8,793 bases of DNA from Micrococcaceae bacterium UBA6021 (GCA_002427975.1 DIZT01000141.1:30356-39148); one strand, 5' to 3'. Shown: positions 1-6,761, counted from the stretch's first letter. Made by a program: numbers and translations. The notes: generated from the sequence alone by a model not told the origin.

Positions 1-869
<869 letters not shown>

Positions 870-964
870 AGAAAACCTTTCTAGCGGCGGTCTGTGGAAT
901 CACCATACGGGCAACACCACTATGACCCTGTCAAGTCCGTGATGAACATCAGGTGCAACCACGG

Positions 965-993
965 CCGGCAGAGTCTACAAGTAGAACTGCCGG
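965..993. repeat. 29-bp interrupted inverted repeat in the sigA leader
   Basis: Outer arms CCGGCAG (965-971) and CTGCCGG (987-993) pair perfectly over 7 bp. Inside them TCTAC (974-978) and GTAGA (981-985) pair over 5 bp around AA, leaving only AG and A unpaired between the two stems. The right end overlaps the GTT of the GGAAC-N18-GTT element, and the predicted start site falls inside the repeat. It could therefore be an operator for a dimeric regulator. In transcripts from further upstream it could instead be an RNA hairpin. There is no T-run, so a classical terminator is unlikely. Confidence 0.6.
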
Positions 994-1011
994 AGCGGCT
1001 GTAATGTTCCC
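985..1011 (-). promoter_or_regulatory. Candidate SigR/SigH-type (thiol-oxidative/heat stress) promoter for sigA
   Basis: On the minus strand GGGAAC (1011-1006) is followed after exactly 18 bases by GTT (987-985). The Streptomyces SigR and Mycobacterium SigH consensus is close to GGAAT/C-N18-19-GTT. The predicted transcript would start around 975-979 and give sigA a leader of about 105-110 nt. I recall a SigR-dependent second promoter for the Streptomyces primary sigma gene hrdB, which would be a parallel. The match is by eye only, and a short bipartite motif can arise by chance. Confidence 0.4.
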
Positions 1012-1102
1012 ACCAGGGCCTCATCACATGCACTTAATCCACGGACCCAACCGGGTCTCGGCAACCATTGTCTCACGGTTTTCCCAAACCGGACCTCAGA
1101 GA

Positions 1103-1142
1103 CGCCCCTCCGGGGGTGGGCGCCGCCCCGGCCCGGCGGGCC
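1103..1142 (-). terminator. GC-rich inverted repeats after the DUF4192 stop, possible terminator
   Basis: Two adjacent GC-only symmetries lie 37-76 bp past the DUF4192 stop codon: GGCCC/GGGCC (1130-1134 with 1138-1142, loop of 3) and CGCCC/GGGCG (1103-1107 with 1118-1122), the latter with an alternative CCCC/GGGG pairing inside. No T-run follows in either direction. Actinobacterial terminators often lack one, but random GC-rich DNA also gives such stems, so this is tentative. Confidence 0.3.
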
Positions 1143-1178
1143 TGGACCGCCCTGCACCGGTGAAGCAGTGGCAGGACC

Positions 1179-2381
1179 CTAGGCTGCGTCCGGTTCGAAT
1201 TTTCGCCAAGCGGCCTCCTTCCGTGCAGCCCAGCCGCAGAGGGTGCCACGCCGCACCAGCTCCAGCATGAGTTCAGCGAGCCGGTAGCCCGGCTCCTCCT
1301 CAAGAGCCCGGGCGAGGAACGCGGCAGCGTAGGATCCCCGCCCCCTGCACCAGGCAATCCACCCCCGCCCGGTCAGCGCGGCGGCGGCGGCCTTGCCGCC
1401 AGCGGCCGACAATTGTTCCAGGACCGGGTCCAGGCTGTTCAGTCTGTGCCAGGCAGGAACAGCCGGTTCAAGTCCCAGCAGGACTGCGCCGTAGCCTGGA
1501 ACGTCCGGCCCGGCTTCAGCATCCTGTCCCACCTGTGCGGGTCCACGGAGCGCGGGTCCCACCGGGGCCAGGCTGCAGCCGGCATCGAAGATCCCGAACG
1601 CCTCAGCCCCTGTGAGGGCAGCCTTCGTGCCCGCGGCAGCCATCACCAGCACCGCATCCCGCCAGGCCGGGACCTGGAGCGAAGCGCGAAGGAAGGCAAC
1701 GTCGTTGACCGGCAACGACTGATCAGGCACCGTGGCCAGCAGGGCCTCCCACTGCACCATAAGCTGGCCGAACTGTTCCTTGCTCCCCCGGCGCGCGTCC
1801 AGCTGCGCGGCCCAGGTCGCCTCGGAGGCAAGGATGGCTGCCCTGTCCTCGCCGGAAAGTGTGGCCGGCGGATGGGCACCGTCCTCCGGCGCCGGGCCCA
1901 CGCTGCTGCCGCGGAAAACCATCTCGGCATTCAGCATGCTGTCCCGGATCGCCTGAACAGACCGGCCAGGCGTTGGGCAGCAGGAATGGTCGGTGCAGAA
2001 GGCATCACGCCAGTAGGCGTCACCGACATACCAGGCGTCCCGTACCGGCATCCCCGCGGCACCAAGGACCGTCTGCAGCGCGTCCAGTAGCCCGCGGTAG
2101 GTAACAGGCGGTTCCATCCAGCCGTCGTTAGTGAAACACGCCAGCAGAGCGGCATCGGCGTTGTGGTCCGCCAGGAGGTAATCGCGCACTGTCCGGGCGT
2201 AGTCCCGCGGGTCCGCGAGAGTTTCCGGGCCCGGCAGGTCAAGCCTCAGCGTTGCTCCGAGCCGGCTCCCTTGCAGGGTCATGGCAACGAGGCTGTCTGC
2301 GGGCCAGTACCCGAGGGAATGCGGAATGAAACCGAGGATATCTTCAGGGCCTCGGACGGTCAGGTGTTCTGGAGGTTTCAT
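1179..2381 (-). CDS. DUF4192 domain-containing protein of unknown function
   Basis: A 400-residue protein of the actinobacterial DUF4192 family; no biochemical role is known to me. The family N-terminus is clear: LTVRGPEDILGFIPHSLGYWPADSLVAMTL (residues 7-36) resembles the usual 'ILaavPhlLGf.PaeSLVv' opening. DHNADAALLACFTNDGW sits at residues 72-88, and a cysteine cluster C129-x4-C134-C135-P136 is followed by GRSVQ. The C-terminus has the family's helical-repeat-like WIAWCRGRGSYAAAFLARAL...LAELMLEL. There is no signal peptide or membrane segment, so it is probably cytoplasmic. I chose ATG at 2381-2379 because the family similarity begins there; the longer open frame to 2555 would overlap the MFS gene. 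The nearby GGAG is only 2 bases from the ATG, an unusually short spacing. An in-frame TTG at 2423 directly abuts GGAGG and is a less likely start. It lies 82 bp after the MFS gene and 309 bp before sigA. Confidence 0.88.
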   Translation of the reverse strand: MKPPEHLTVRGPEDILGFIPHSLGYWPADSLVAMTLQGSRLGATLRLDLPGPETLADPRDYARTVRDYLLADHNADAALLACFTNDGWMEPPVTYRGLLDALQTVLGAAGMPVRDAWYVGDAYWRDAFCTDHSCCPTPGRSVQAIRDSMLNAEMVFRGSSVGPAPEDGAHPPATLSGEDRAAILASEATWAAQLDARRGSKEQFGQLMVQWEALLATVPDQSLPVNDVAFLRASLQVPAWRDAVLVMAAAGTKAALTGAEAFGIFDAGCSLAPVGPALRGPAQVGQDAEAGPDVPGYGAVLLGLEPAVPAWHRLNSLDPVLEQLSAAGGKAAAAALTGRGWIAWCRGRGSYAAAFLARALEEEPGYRLAELMLELVRRGTLCGWAARKEAAWRKFEPDAA

Positions 2382-2430
2382 AACTCCAGCTTTGACGCAG
2401 TGCCGGCAGTGGTGAAGGGTCAACCTCCAG
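2369..2430 (-). promoter_or_regulatory. Mutually exclusive base-pairing around the DUF4192 start codon (candidate translational switch)
   Basis: On the minus strand three segments compete. A is CTGGAGGTT at 2430-2422, upstream. B is CTGGAGTT at 2389-2382, containing the GGAG next to the ATG. C is AACCTCCAG at 2377-2369, in codons 2-5. A and C are perfectly complementary over 9 bp. B and C pair over 6 bp (CTGGAG with CTCCAG), or 8 bp with one bulge, and would place the ATG in the loop and hide GGAG. A:C pairing would free B. The complementarity is directly visible; the regulatory role is inference. Confidence 0.35.
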
Positions 2431-2463
2431 TATGTGGATACGGGCCTATGTGCAGGACAAGTG

Positions 2464-3810
2464 TCAGTCTTTGCCCGCGCGGTCCCCTTGGCGCCGCTGT
2501 GCCAGGTTCGCGCGCCGCTGCTGCGCCACGGCCCGCAGGAGCGGGGCAACCACAACGCCCTTCGCCGCCATCTGGCGCCGCACTTTACGCCGGCACAGCA
2601 CCATCATGACGGCGCCGAAGCCCAGCAGCAGGAAATGCACGCTGAGCGCGATCCTGAACGGTTCGAGCCCATAAAGGACGCCTTCGGAAAAGCCGCTGGC
2701 CAGAAGCAGGTCCAGCACCAGGCCGATCAGGAAGATGGCCACCAGGGCTGCGATGAATCCGCCCACATTCACGATGCCCGTGGCGGTGCCGATCCGGTGC
2801 GCGGGATTAAACGTCCGCGCGAAATCAAAGCCGATCATCGACCCCGGGCCGCCGATGGCCAGGACCACCACCAGGCACGCCAGCAGCCACAGGGGGGCTC
2901 GGCCCGGCGTCAGGAGGACCGCAGCCCAGGCTGCTGCCGTGGCCGCGGCGATCAGCAGCACCATGGTGGATCTGCGGAGCGGGTGCCGGGAGACAAAGCT
3001 GCCAATAAAGGGCCCAACGGCCAGTCCAGCAGCAACATAGAGGGTCATGAGTCCGGCCACCGTGGCGGCATCCAGGCCTTGCCCCGAGATCAGGAACGGA
3101 TATCCCCAGGTCATGGCGAAGACGGTGCCGCTGAACTGGATGGTGAAGTGGCTCCACATCCCCAGCCGGGTTCCCGGCTGGCGCCAGGCGCGCGCGAGCG
3201 AGGCGCCTGTGGCTTTCAACCCCTGCGTTTGCGGGACCGGCGCTCCGAGCGGATGGTCCTTCAAGACCACCAGCACCAGTACGACCGCCAGGCCCGCCAT
3301 GCCCGCGAGCATCAGGAAACCGGGGGTCCAGCCGAAGGAATGCAGGACGAAAGCGAAGGGCAGCACACTGAAAAGCTGTCCGAGCTGGCCCGACATGCCG
3401 GTCAGCTGGGTGACCAGGGGAACCCTGGCCGGCGCGAACCATAAGGGAATCAGGCGGATCACGGAAATAAAGGTCATGGCGTCCCCTGCGCCCACAAGAA
3501 TCCGCCCGGCCACGCCTCCGGGGATGGTGTCGGCAAAGGCCAACTGGAGCTGCCCAAGGCCCATCAGGACGGCACCGCCGGCGATCATCGTGCGCGAGCC
3601 GAACCTGTCCACGAGCAGGCCTACCGGAATCTGCAGGGCTGCGTAGACCAGCAGCTGCAGCACCGTAAAGAAGGAGATGGCGGACGCGCCGGCATGGAAC
3701 CGCTCGGTGGCCTCGAGTCCCACCACGCCGAATGAGGTGCGCTGGGAGACGGCCACCAGGTAGGCGAAGATGCCGATGGTCCAGATCAGCCAGGCTCGGG
3801 GTGCAGTCAC
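2464..3810 (-). CDS. MFS transporter, 12 transmembrane segments, substrate unknown
   Basis: Integral membrane carrier of the Major Facilitator Superfamily, 448 residues from the chosen start. Twelve hydrophobic segments are visible, from WLIWTIGIFAYLVAVS to FRIALSVHFLLLGFGAVMMVL, with a central cytoplasmic loop after TM6 (KDHPLGAPVPQTQGLKATG). The TM2-TM3 loop carries the MFS motif A variant GLLVDRFGSRTM (Asp about residue 68). TM4-5 holds RILVGAGDAMTFISVIRLIPLWF. A basic tail (CRRKVRRQM...QQRRANLAQRR) ends the protein on the cytoplasmic side. Nothing in the sequence identifies the cargo. The start is ambiguous: GTG 3810-3808 gives a compact MTAPRAWLIW N-terminus and sits 6 bases after a CATAAT hexamer, suiting leaderless transcription; TTG 3849-3847 would add 13 residues rich in Gly, Gln and Pro. 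The gap to the upstream PAC2 gene is 69 bp (30 bp with TTG), so co-transcription is plausible. Confidence 0.9.
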   Translation of the reverse strand: MTAPRAWLIWTIGIFAYLVAVSQRTSFGVVGLEATERFHAGASAISFFTVLQLLVYAALQIPVGLLVDRFGSRTMIAGGAVLMGLGQLQLAFADTIPGGVAGRILVGAGDAMTFISVIRLIPLWFAPARVPLVTQLTGMSGQLGQLFSVLPFAFVLHSFGWTPGFLMLAGMAGLAVVLVLVVLKDHPLGAPVPQTQGLKATGASLARAWRQPGTRLGMWSHFTIQFSGTVFAMTWGYPFLISGQGLDAATVAGLMTLYVAAGLAVGPFIGSFVSRHPLRRSTMVLLIAAATAAAWAAVLLTPGRAPLWLLACLVVVLAIGGPGSMIGFDFARTFNPAHRIGTATGIVNVGGFIAALVAIFLIGLVLDLLLASGFSEGVLYGLEPFRIALSVHFLLLGFGAVMMVLCRRKVRRQMAAKGVVVAPLLRAVAQQRRANLAQRRQGDRAGKD

Positions 3811-3839
3811 CCCCTCATTATGCCCGGGCTGCTGCCCGG
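3811..3839 (-). promoter_or_regulatory. Hairpin and -10-like hexamer before the MFS gene
   Basis: Between the PAC2 stop and the MFS GTG lies CCGGGC-AGCA-GCCCGG (3839-3824 on the minus strand), a perfect 6-bp stem with a tetraloop. CATAAT (3822-3817) follows, then GAGGGG and the GTG at 3810. CATAAT is a good actinobacterial -10, and the distance fits a transcript starting at the GTG. No recognisable -35 lies 16-19 bp upstream. The hairpin could also act as a weak processing or termination site after PAC2. Confidence 0.35.
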
Positions 3840-3879
3840 ACCTGGGCAAGCGTCTGCCAGGCGGACACCCTGGGGAGGA

Positions 3880-4818
3880 CTACGGGAGGGGGTTCTCGCG
3901 GGCCAGGTAGGCCTCGACGGCGGCGCCCAGCTCATCCCCGTTGGGCAGTTCGTCGTTTTCATCGGCCAGGAGCGAGCGCCGGACGGTGCCTTCGGCCTTT
4001 TCGTCGTACCGCTCTTCCAGCCGGGAGACCACCTGCTGAACATCTTCGGAGGCTGCGACCTGCTCGGCGATCTGGCGGCCCACTTCCCTGCCGGCTTCGC
4101 GTAGCCGGTCCGAAGGCAGCATCAGTGACGTCGCTGCACCGAGGAATTCGAGTCCCGCTACCGCCGCCGGAGGATACTCGGCCTCGGCAAGGTAGTGCGG
4201 AACGTGGATCACGTAGCCGGCGACATTCCGTTCGGCTTCCATCAGCCTCAATTCCAGAATGTGGCCCACGGCCGCCGGAACTTCAACCGTGGGCTTCCAG
4301 ACGGAAATGCCCTCGATCAGTTCCGGACGGTTGCCATGGACGGTCACACCCACAGGACGCGTGTGCGGTACAGGCATGGGAATGGAGTGGATCCAGGTCA
4401 CGAGGTTCACGTCCAGCTTTTCCACAATGCCGACGACGGCGCGTGCGAACCGCTCCCACTGAAGGTCCGGTTCAAAACCGGCCAGCAGCAGGAAAGGGCT
4501 GCCGAGCCCGTCTCTGAGTTTGTACAGCGCCAGCTTCGGCTGCTGGTAGTCCTGCACATGATCCTCCACGAAGGAGATGTGGGGTCTGCGCGACCGGTAG
4601 TCGATGAGCTGGTCAGCGTCGAACACGGCTACCGTCTCGGCGTCGAGGGTGTCCAGCAGTTCCGCGTTGATCTGCTTCACCACGTGGCCGGCATCGGCAA
4701 AGCCGGTGAAACCCATCACCAGGTTCAGCCCGCGGAGCGCCGGGCTGTGGAACAGCTCGATGTTGCTCGCATAGAGCGCATCGGGGTCCAGCAGGGAGCC
4801 GGAAATCCGTTCAAGCAC
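3880..4818 (-). CDS. PAC2 family protein (proteasome assembly chaperone-like)
   Basis: A 312-residue soluble protein of the PAC2 superfamily, which includes eukaryotic proteasome assembly chaperone 2, archaeal homologues and the mycobacterial Rv2125 type. Bacterial members have no settled function. Visible family motifs in order: GLNLVMGFTGFADAGHVVKQ (about residues 30-49), FDADQLIDYRSRRP, LLLAGFEPDLQWERFARAVV, SIPMPVPHTRPVGVTVHG and YVIHVPHYLAEAEYPPAAVAGLE. A charged helical C-terminus follows (LEERYDEKAEG...ELGAAVEAYLAREN). The last residues (ENPLP) contain no HbYX motif, the tail that some eukaryotic and archaeal chaperones insert into 20S rings. Start GTG 4818-4816 has AAGGAAG five bases upstream; an in-frame ATG at 4872 has no such site. 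It diverges from pepA and lies upstream of the MFS gene. Confidence 0.9.
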   Translation of the reverse strand: MLERISGSLLDPDALYASNIELFHSPALRGLNLVMGFTGFADAGHVVKQINAELLDTLDAETVAVFDADQLIDYRSRRPHISFVEDHVQDYQQPKLALYKLRDGLGSPFLLLAGFEPDLQWERFARAVVGIVEKLDVNLVTWIHSIPMPVPHTRPVGVTVHGNRPELIEGISVWKPTVEVPAAVGHILELRLMEAERNVAGYVIHVPHYLAEAEYPPAAVAGLEFLGAATSLMLPSDRLREAGREVGRQIAEQVAASEDVQQVVSRLEERYDEKAEGTVRRSLLADENDELPNGDELGAAVEAYLARENPLP

Positions 4819-5079
4819 GGCTTCTTCCTTTCGAGGAGTCGGGTGGTTATGTTGTACAACGCAGCCGGGCATCCGGGAATTCCGCGAGCCGGTGTGGCGC
4901 AGGTCTCAGGAAATTCCGCTGCGGCGGCCCGCACCGGCTACGATCGTGAATGGCCTGCCGGACGGGTTTCACCGGCACCCCGGCCACGTCCTGATCGGAC
5001 GGCCGCCGGATTTCCATGGCCGGGCGCCTGACATCCATACCAGCGCGAACAGCCTTTTCGAGAATTGAGGACTTACCCC
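4819..5079. promoter_or_regulatory. Divergent PAC2/pepA promoter region with several symmetric elements
   Basis: A 261-bp non-coding region separates the two divergent GTG starts. It holds a palindrome at 4851-4860 on the PAC2 side; a direct repeat GGGAATTCCGC (4875-4885) and GGAAATTCCGC (4909-4919), 10 of 11 identical and 34 bp apart; and an inverted repeat of 11-bp arms with one mismatch (4887-4897 with 4929-4939). A plausible pepA -10, TACGAT (4939-4944), abuts the right arm, but no good -35 is visible. From 4945 to 5066 I see only GC-rich sequence, then GAGGA at 5067-5071, the pepA ribosome binding site. Confidence 0.5.
4851..4860. promoter_or_regulatory. Perfect 10-bp palindrome upstream of PAC2, candidate operator
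   Basis: GTTGTACAAC is its own reverse complement and sits 32 bp upstream of the PAC2 GTG, where a regulator would affect that promoter. AT-rich palindromes of the TTGTACAA type occur among operators of GntR-like and other helix-turn-helix repressors. No particular regulator can be named from this site alone. Confidence 0.4.
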
Positions 5080-6600
5080 GTGGTCAAGAATACTGAAATC
5101 AACCTTAGTACCCTCGCGAAGGACCTAAAGAGGACCCCCAGTGACGCCGTGGTCATCGGTGTGGGACAGGGACTGGACGGCCCCGTCCTGCTTGAGAACC
5201 CGCTGACCGCGAAATCGGCTGAAGCACTGGCCGATTCCCTGAAGGTCCTGGGTGTCACCGGCGCCGCTGACCAGATCGTCCGGCTGCCCGGCCTGCCGGA
5301 AACCGGTGCCGGGGTTCTGGTCCTGGCCGGAGTGGGCAAAGTTTCCGCCGACCGCCCGCTGACCGAAGAGGCGCTCCGGCGTGCCGCAGGCTCCGCCGTC
5401 CGCCAGCTCGCCGGCCTGCCCACCGTTGTCCTCGCGCTCCCGACGGCGGGAGTCGCCGACGTCGCGGCGGTCGCCGAGGGTGCCGCCCTGGGAGCCTATG
5501 CCTTCACCGAGTACCGGTCATCCAACGACGGGCTGAAGGAACCGGTCCGCGATGCGGTCATCTACACGGACGTGGCCGCCACCGACGCGCTCCGCTCCGC
5601 ACTGACACGCGCAGGCCTGGTCGGCAAGGCCGTCAACGCCACGCGGTCCCTGGTCAACCAGCCGCCCAGCCACCTGTACCCCGAATCCTTCGCCGAGGCC
5701 GCCAAGGAACTGGCCAAAGGCCTCCCTGTCAAGGTCACCGTCTGGGACGAAAAGCGCCTGGAAAAGGAAGGTTTCGGCGGCATCATGGGAGTGGGCAAGG
5801 GATCCACCCGCCAGCCCCGCCTCGTTAAGGTCGAATACGCCCCCGCCAAGGCCACCACCAAAATCGCGCTGGTGGGCAAGGGCATCACGTTCGACACCGG
5901 CGGCATCTCGATCAAGCCGGCCCTGGGCATGGGTGACATGAAGAGCGACATGGCGGGCGCCGCCGTCGTCCTTAACACTGTGCTGGCGATCGCAGGACTG
6001 GGCCTGCCGGTGAAGGCGACCGCCTGGCTCTGCATCGCCGAAAACATGCCTTCCGGTGCCGCCTCACGGCCGGCGGACGTCCTCACCATGTTCGGCGGAA
6101 AAACCGTTGAGGTACTGAACACCGACGCCGAAGGCCGCCTGGTCATGGCAGACGGCATCGTCGCGGCGAGCCGCGAATACCCTGACGCCATCATCGACGT
6201 CGCCACGCTCACCGGCGCGCAGCTCATTGCCCTCGGTAACAGGACCGCCGGCGTCATGGGCTCGGACACCGTCACCGGACCCCTCAAGGCCGCCGCCGAC
6301 CGTGCAGGCGAACTGGTGTGGCCCATGCCGCTGCCGGAGGAGCTGCGCCCGAGCATCGACTCGCAGGTGGCGGATCTCGCCAACATCGGCGAACGCCACG
6401 GCGGCATGATGACCGCGGCTGTTTTCCTGCGCGAGTTTGTGGGCAAGGGCAAGGACGGGGAGCAGATCCCCTGGGCCCACATCGACATCGCCGGCCCGTC
6501 CTTCAACAACGGGAGCCCTTACGGCTACACCCACAAGCAGGGCACGGGGTGCACGGTCCGCACACTGGTGGCCTACGTCGAGGACCTCCTGGCGGCGTGA
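5080..6600 (+). CDS. pepA: Leucyl (cytosol) aminopeptidase, M17 family
   Basis: Two-metal aminopeptidase that removes N-terminal residues from peptides in the cytoplasm; family members form hexamers. At 506 residues it matches the usual M17 size (E. coli PepA 503). A variable N-terminal domain spans about residues 1-170. The catalytic domain begins near VNQPPSHLYP (N193). All catalytic and metal residues are present, each three positions below E. coli numbering: K267 and D272 in VGKGITFDTGG, K279 in SIKP, D290 in MKSDMAGA, and D349, E351 and R353 in NTDAEGR. Start GTG 5080 has GAGGA eight bases upstream. A TTG at 5065 in the same frame would place that site inside the gene, so it was rejected. 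The gene is 183 bp before lpdA on the same strand, an arrangement shared with other actinobacteria (pepA/pepB near the E2 gene). Confidence 0.97.
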   Translation: MVKNTEINLSTLAKDLKRTPSDAVVIGVGQGLDGPVLLENPLTAKSAEALADSLKVLGVTGAADQIVRLPGLPETGAGVLVLAGVGKVSADRPLTEEALRRAAGSAVRQLAGLPTVVLALPTAGVADVAAVAEGAALGAYAFTEYRSSNDGLKEPVRDAVIYTDVAATDALRSALTRAGLVGKAVNATRSLVNQPPSHLYPESFAEAAKELAKGLPVKVTVWDEKRLEKEGFGGIMGVGKGSTRQPRLVKVEYAPAKATTKIALVGKGITFDTGGISIKPALGMGDMKSDMAGAAVVLNTVLAIAGLGLPVKATAWLCIAENMPSGAASRPADVLTMFGGKTVEVLNTDAEGRLVMADGIVAASREYPDAIIDVATLTGAQLIALGNRTAGVMGSDTVTGPLKAAADRAGELVWPMPLPEELRPSIDSQVADLANIGERHGGMMTAAVFLREFVGKGKDGEQIPWAHIDIAGPSFNNGSPYGYTHKQGTGCTVRTLVAYVEDLLAA

Positions 6601-6707
6601 CACTCGACACAAGCGCCCCACAAAGGCGGCGCCAAGGTGGAGCATGGATGAGGGGTTCGCTAAGGTGAACCACGGTAGTCACAAATGCACGAGAACCTGC
6701 CTGCTGG

Positions 6708-6713
6708 CATAAT
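6708..6713 (+). promoter_or_regulatory. Candidate -10 element for lpdA
   Basis: CATAAT, one base from the TATAAT consensus, would start transcription near 6720 and give a leader of about 64 nt that contains the 6738-6761 hairpin. No recognisable -35 lies 16-19 bp upstream. Weak -35 elements are common in actinobacteria. Confidence 0.4.
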
Positions 6714-6737
6714 CGCCGCAGTACAAGTTCAAGACCA

Positions 6738-6761
6738 GATGATGCGAATGATCGCGTCATC
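6738..6761 (+). promoter_or_regulatory. Stem-tetraloop in the lpdA leader
   Basis: GATGATGCGA (6738-6747), loop ATGA (6748-6751) and TCGCGTCATC (6752-6761) form a 10-bp stem in which nine pairs are Watson-Crick and one is G-U. It ends 9 bases before the ribosome binding site and does not cover it. It could be an RNA element affecting stability or initiation, or in DNA a near-palindromic operator downstream of the promoter. It does not match a riboswitch I know. Confidence 0.5.

Larger units (their letters stand above)
870..1178 (-). other. Non-coding leader between the DUF4192 gene and sigA
   Basis: No convincing gene lies in this 309-bp gap; the short frames that cross it have no family resemblance. 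Read toward sigA it holds GC-rich inverted repeats just after the DUF4192 stop (1103-1142), CGGTTT-GGGA-AAACCG (1091-1076), GACCC-GGTT-GGGTC (1057-1044), a GGAAC-N18-GTT promoter-like element (1011-985), a 29-bp interrupted inverted repeat (993-965) and a perfect TTGACA hexamer at 934-929. The TTGACA has no good -10 at 16-19 bp: TATGGT (907-902) is 21 bp away, so a housekeeping promoter here is only possible. The number of symmetric elements is high for a gap this size, but GC-rich DNA yields some by chance. Confidence 0.7.

Noticed and set aside
902..934. TTGACA (934-929) with TATGGT (907-902) as the housekeeping promoter of sigA
   Set aside because: The 21-bp spacer is outside the usual 16-19 bp range, and hexamers at correct spacing are poor. 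Noted in the leader entry but not called as a promoter.
2382..2555. N-terminal extension of DUF4192 to an upstream start at 2555
   Set aside because: It would overlap the MFS coding region by 92 bases, adds Arg/Cys-rich sequence unlike the family, and family similarity begins at the ATG at 2381.
2434..3444. 336-codon open frame on the plus strand opposite the MFS gene
   Set aside because: Antisense shadow. The translation is a low-complexity mix of Gln, Gly, Arg and His without domains, while the minus strand shows twelve clear membrane segments.
4195..5031. 278-codon open frame antisense to PAC2 and running into the divergent promoter region
   Set aside because: Its translation is composition-driven and matches nothing known; the PAC2 motifs on the other strand are clear.
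5562..6509. 315-codon open frame antisense to pepA
   Set aside because: Same shadow effect; no recognisable domain, and it lies wholly inside the M17 catalytic domain.
6661..6679. Half-match to a DtxR/IdeR iron box (TAAGGT)
   Set aside because: Only one half-site fits; the second half does not match, and the location relative to the -10 is unremarkable.
6665..6682. GTGA...TCAC pair resembling a CRP/GlxR site before lpdA
   Set aside because: The half-sites are separated by 10 bases instead of the 6 required, so it does not fit the consensus.
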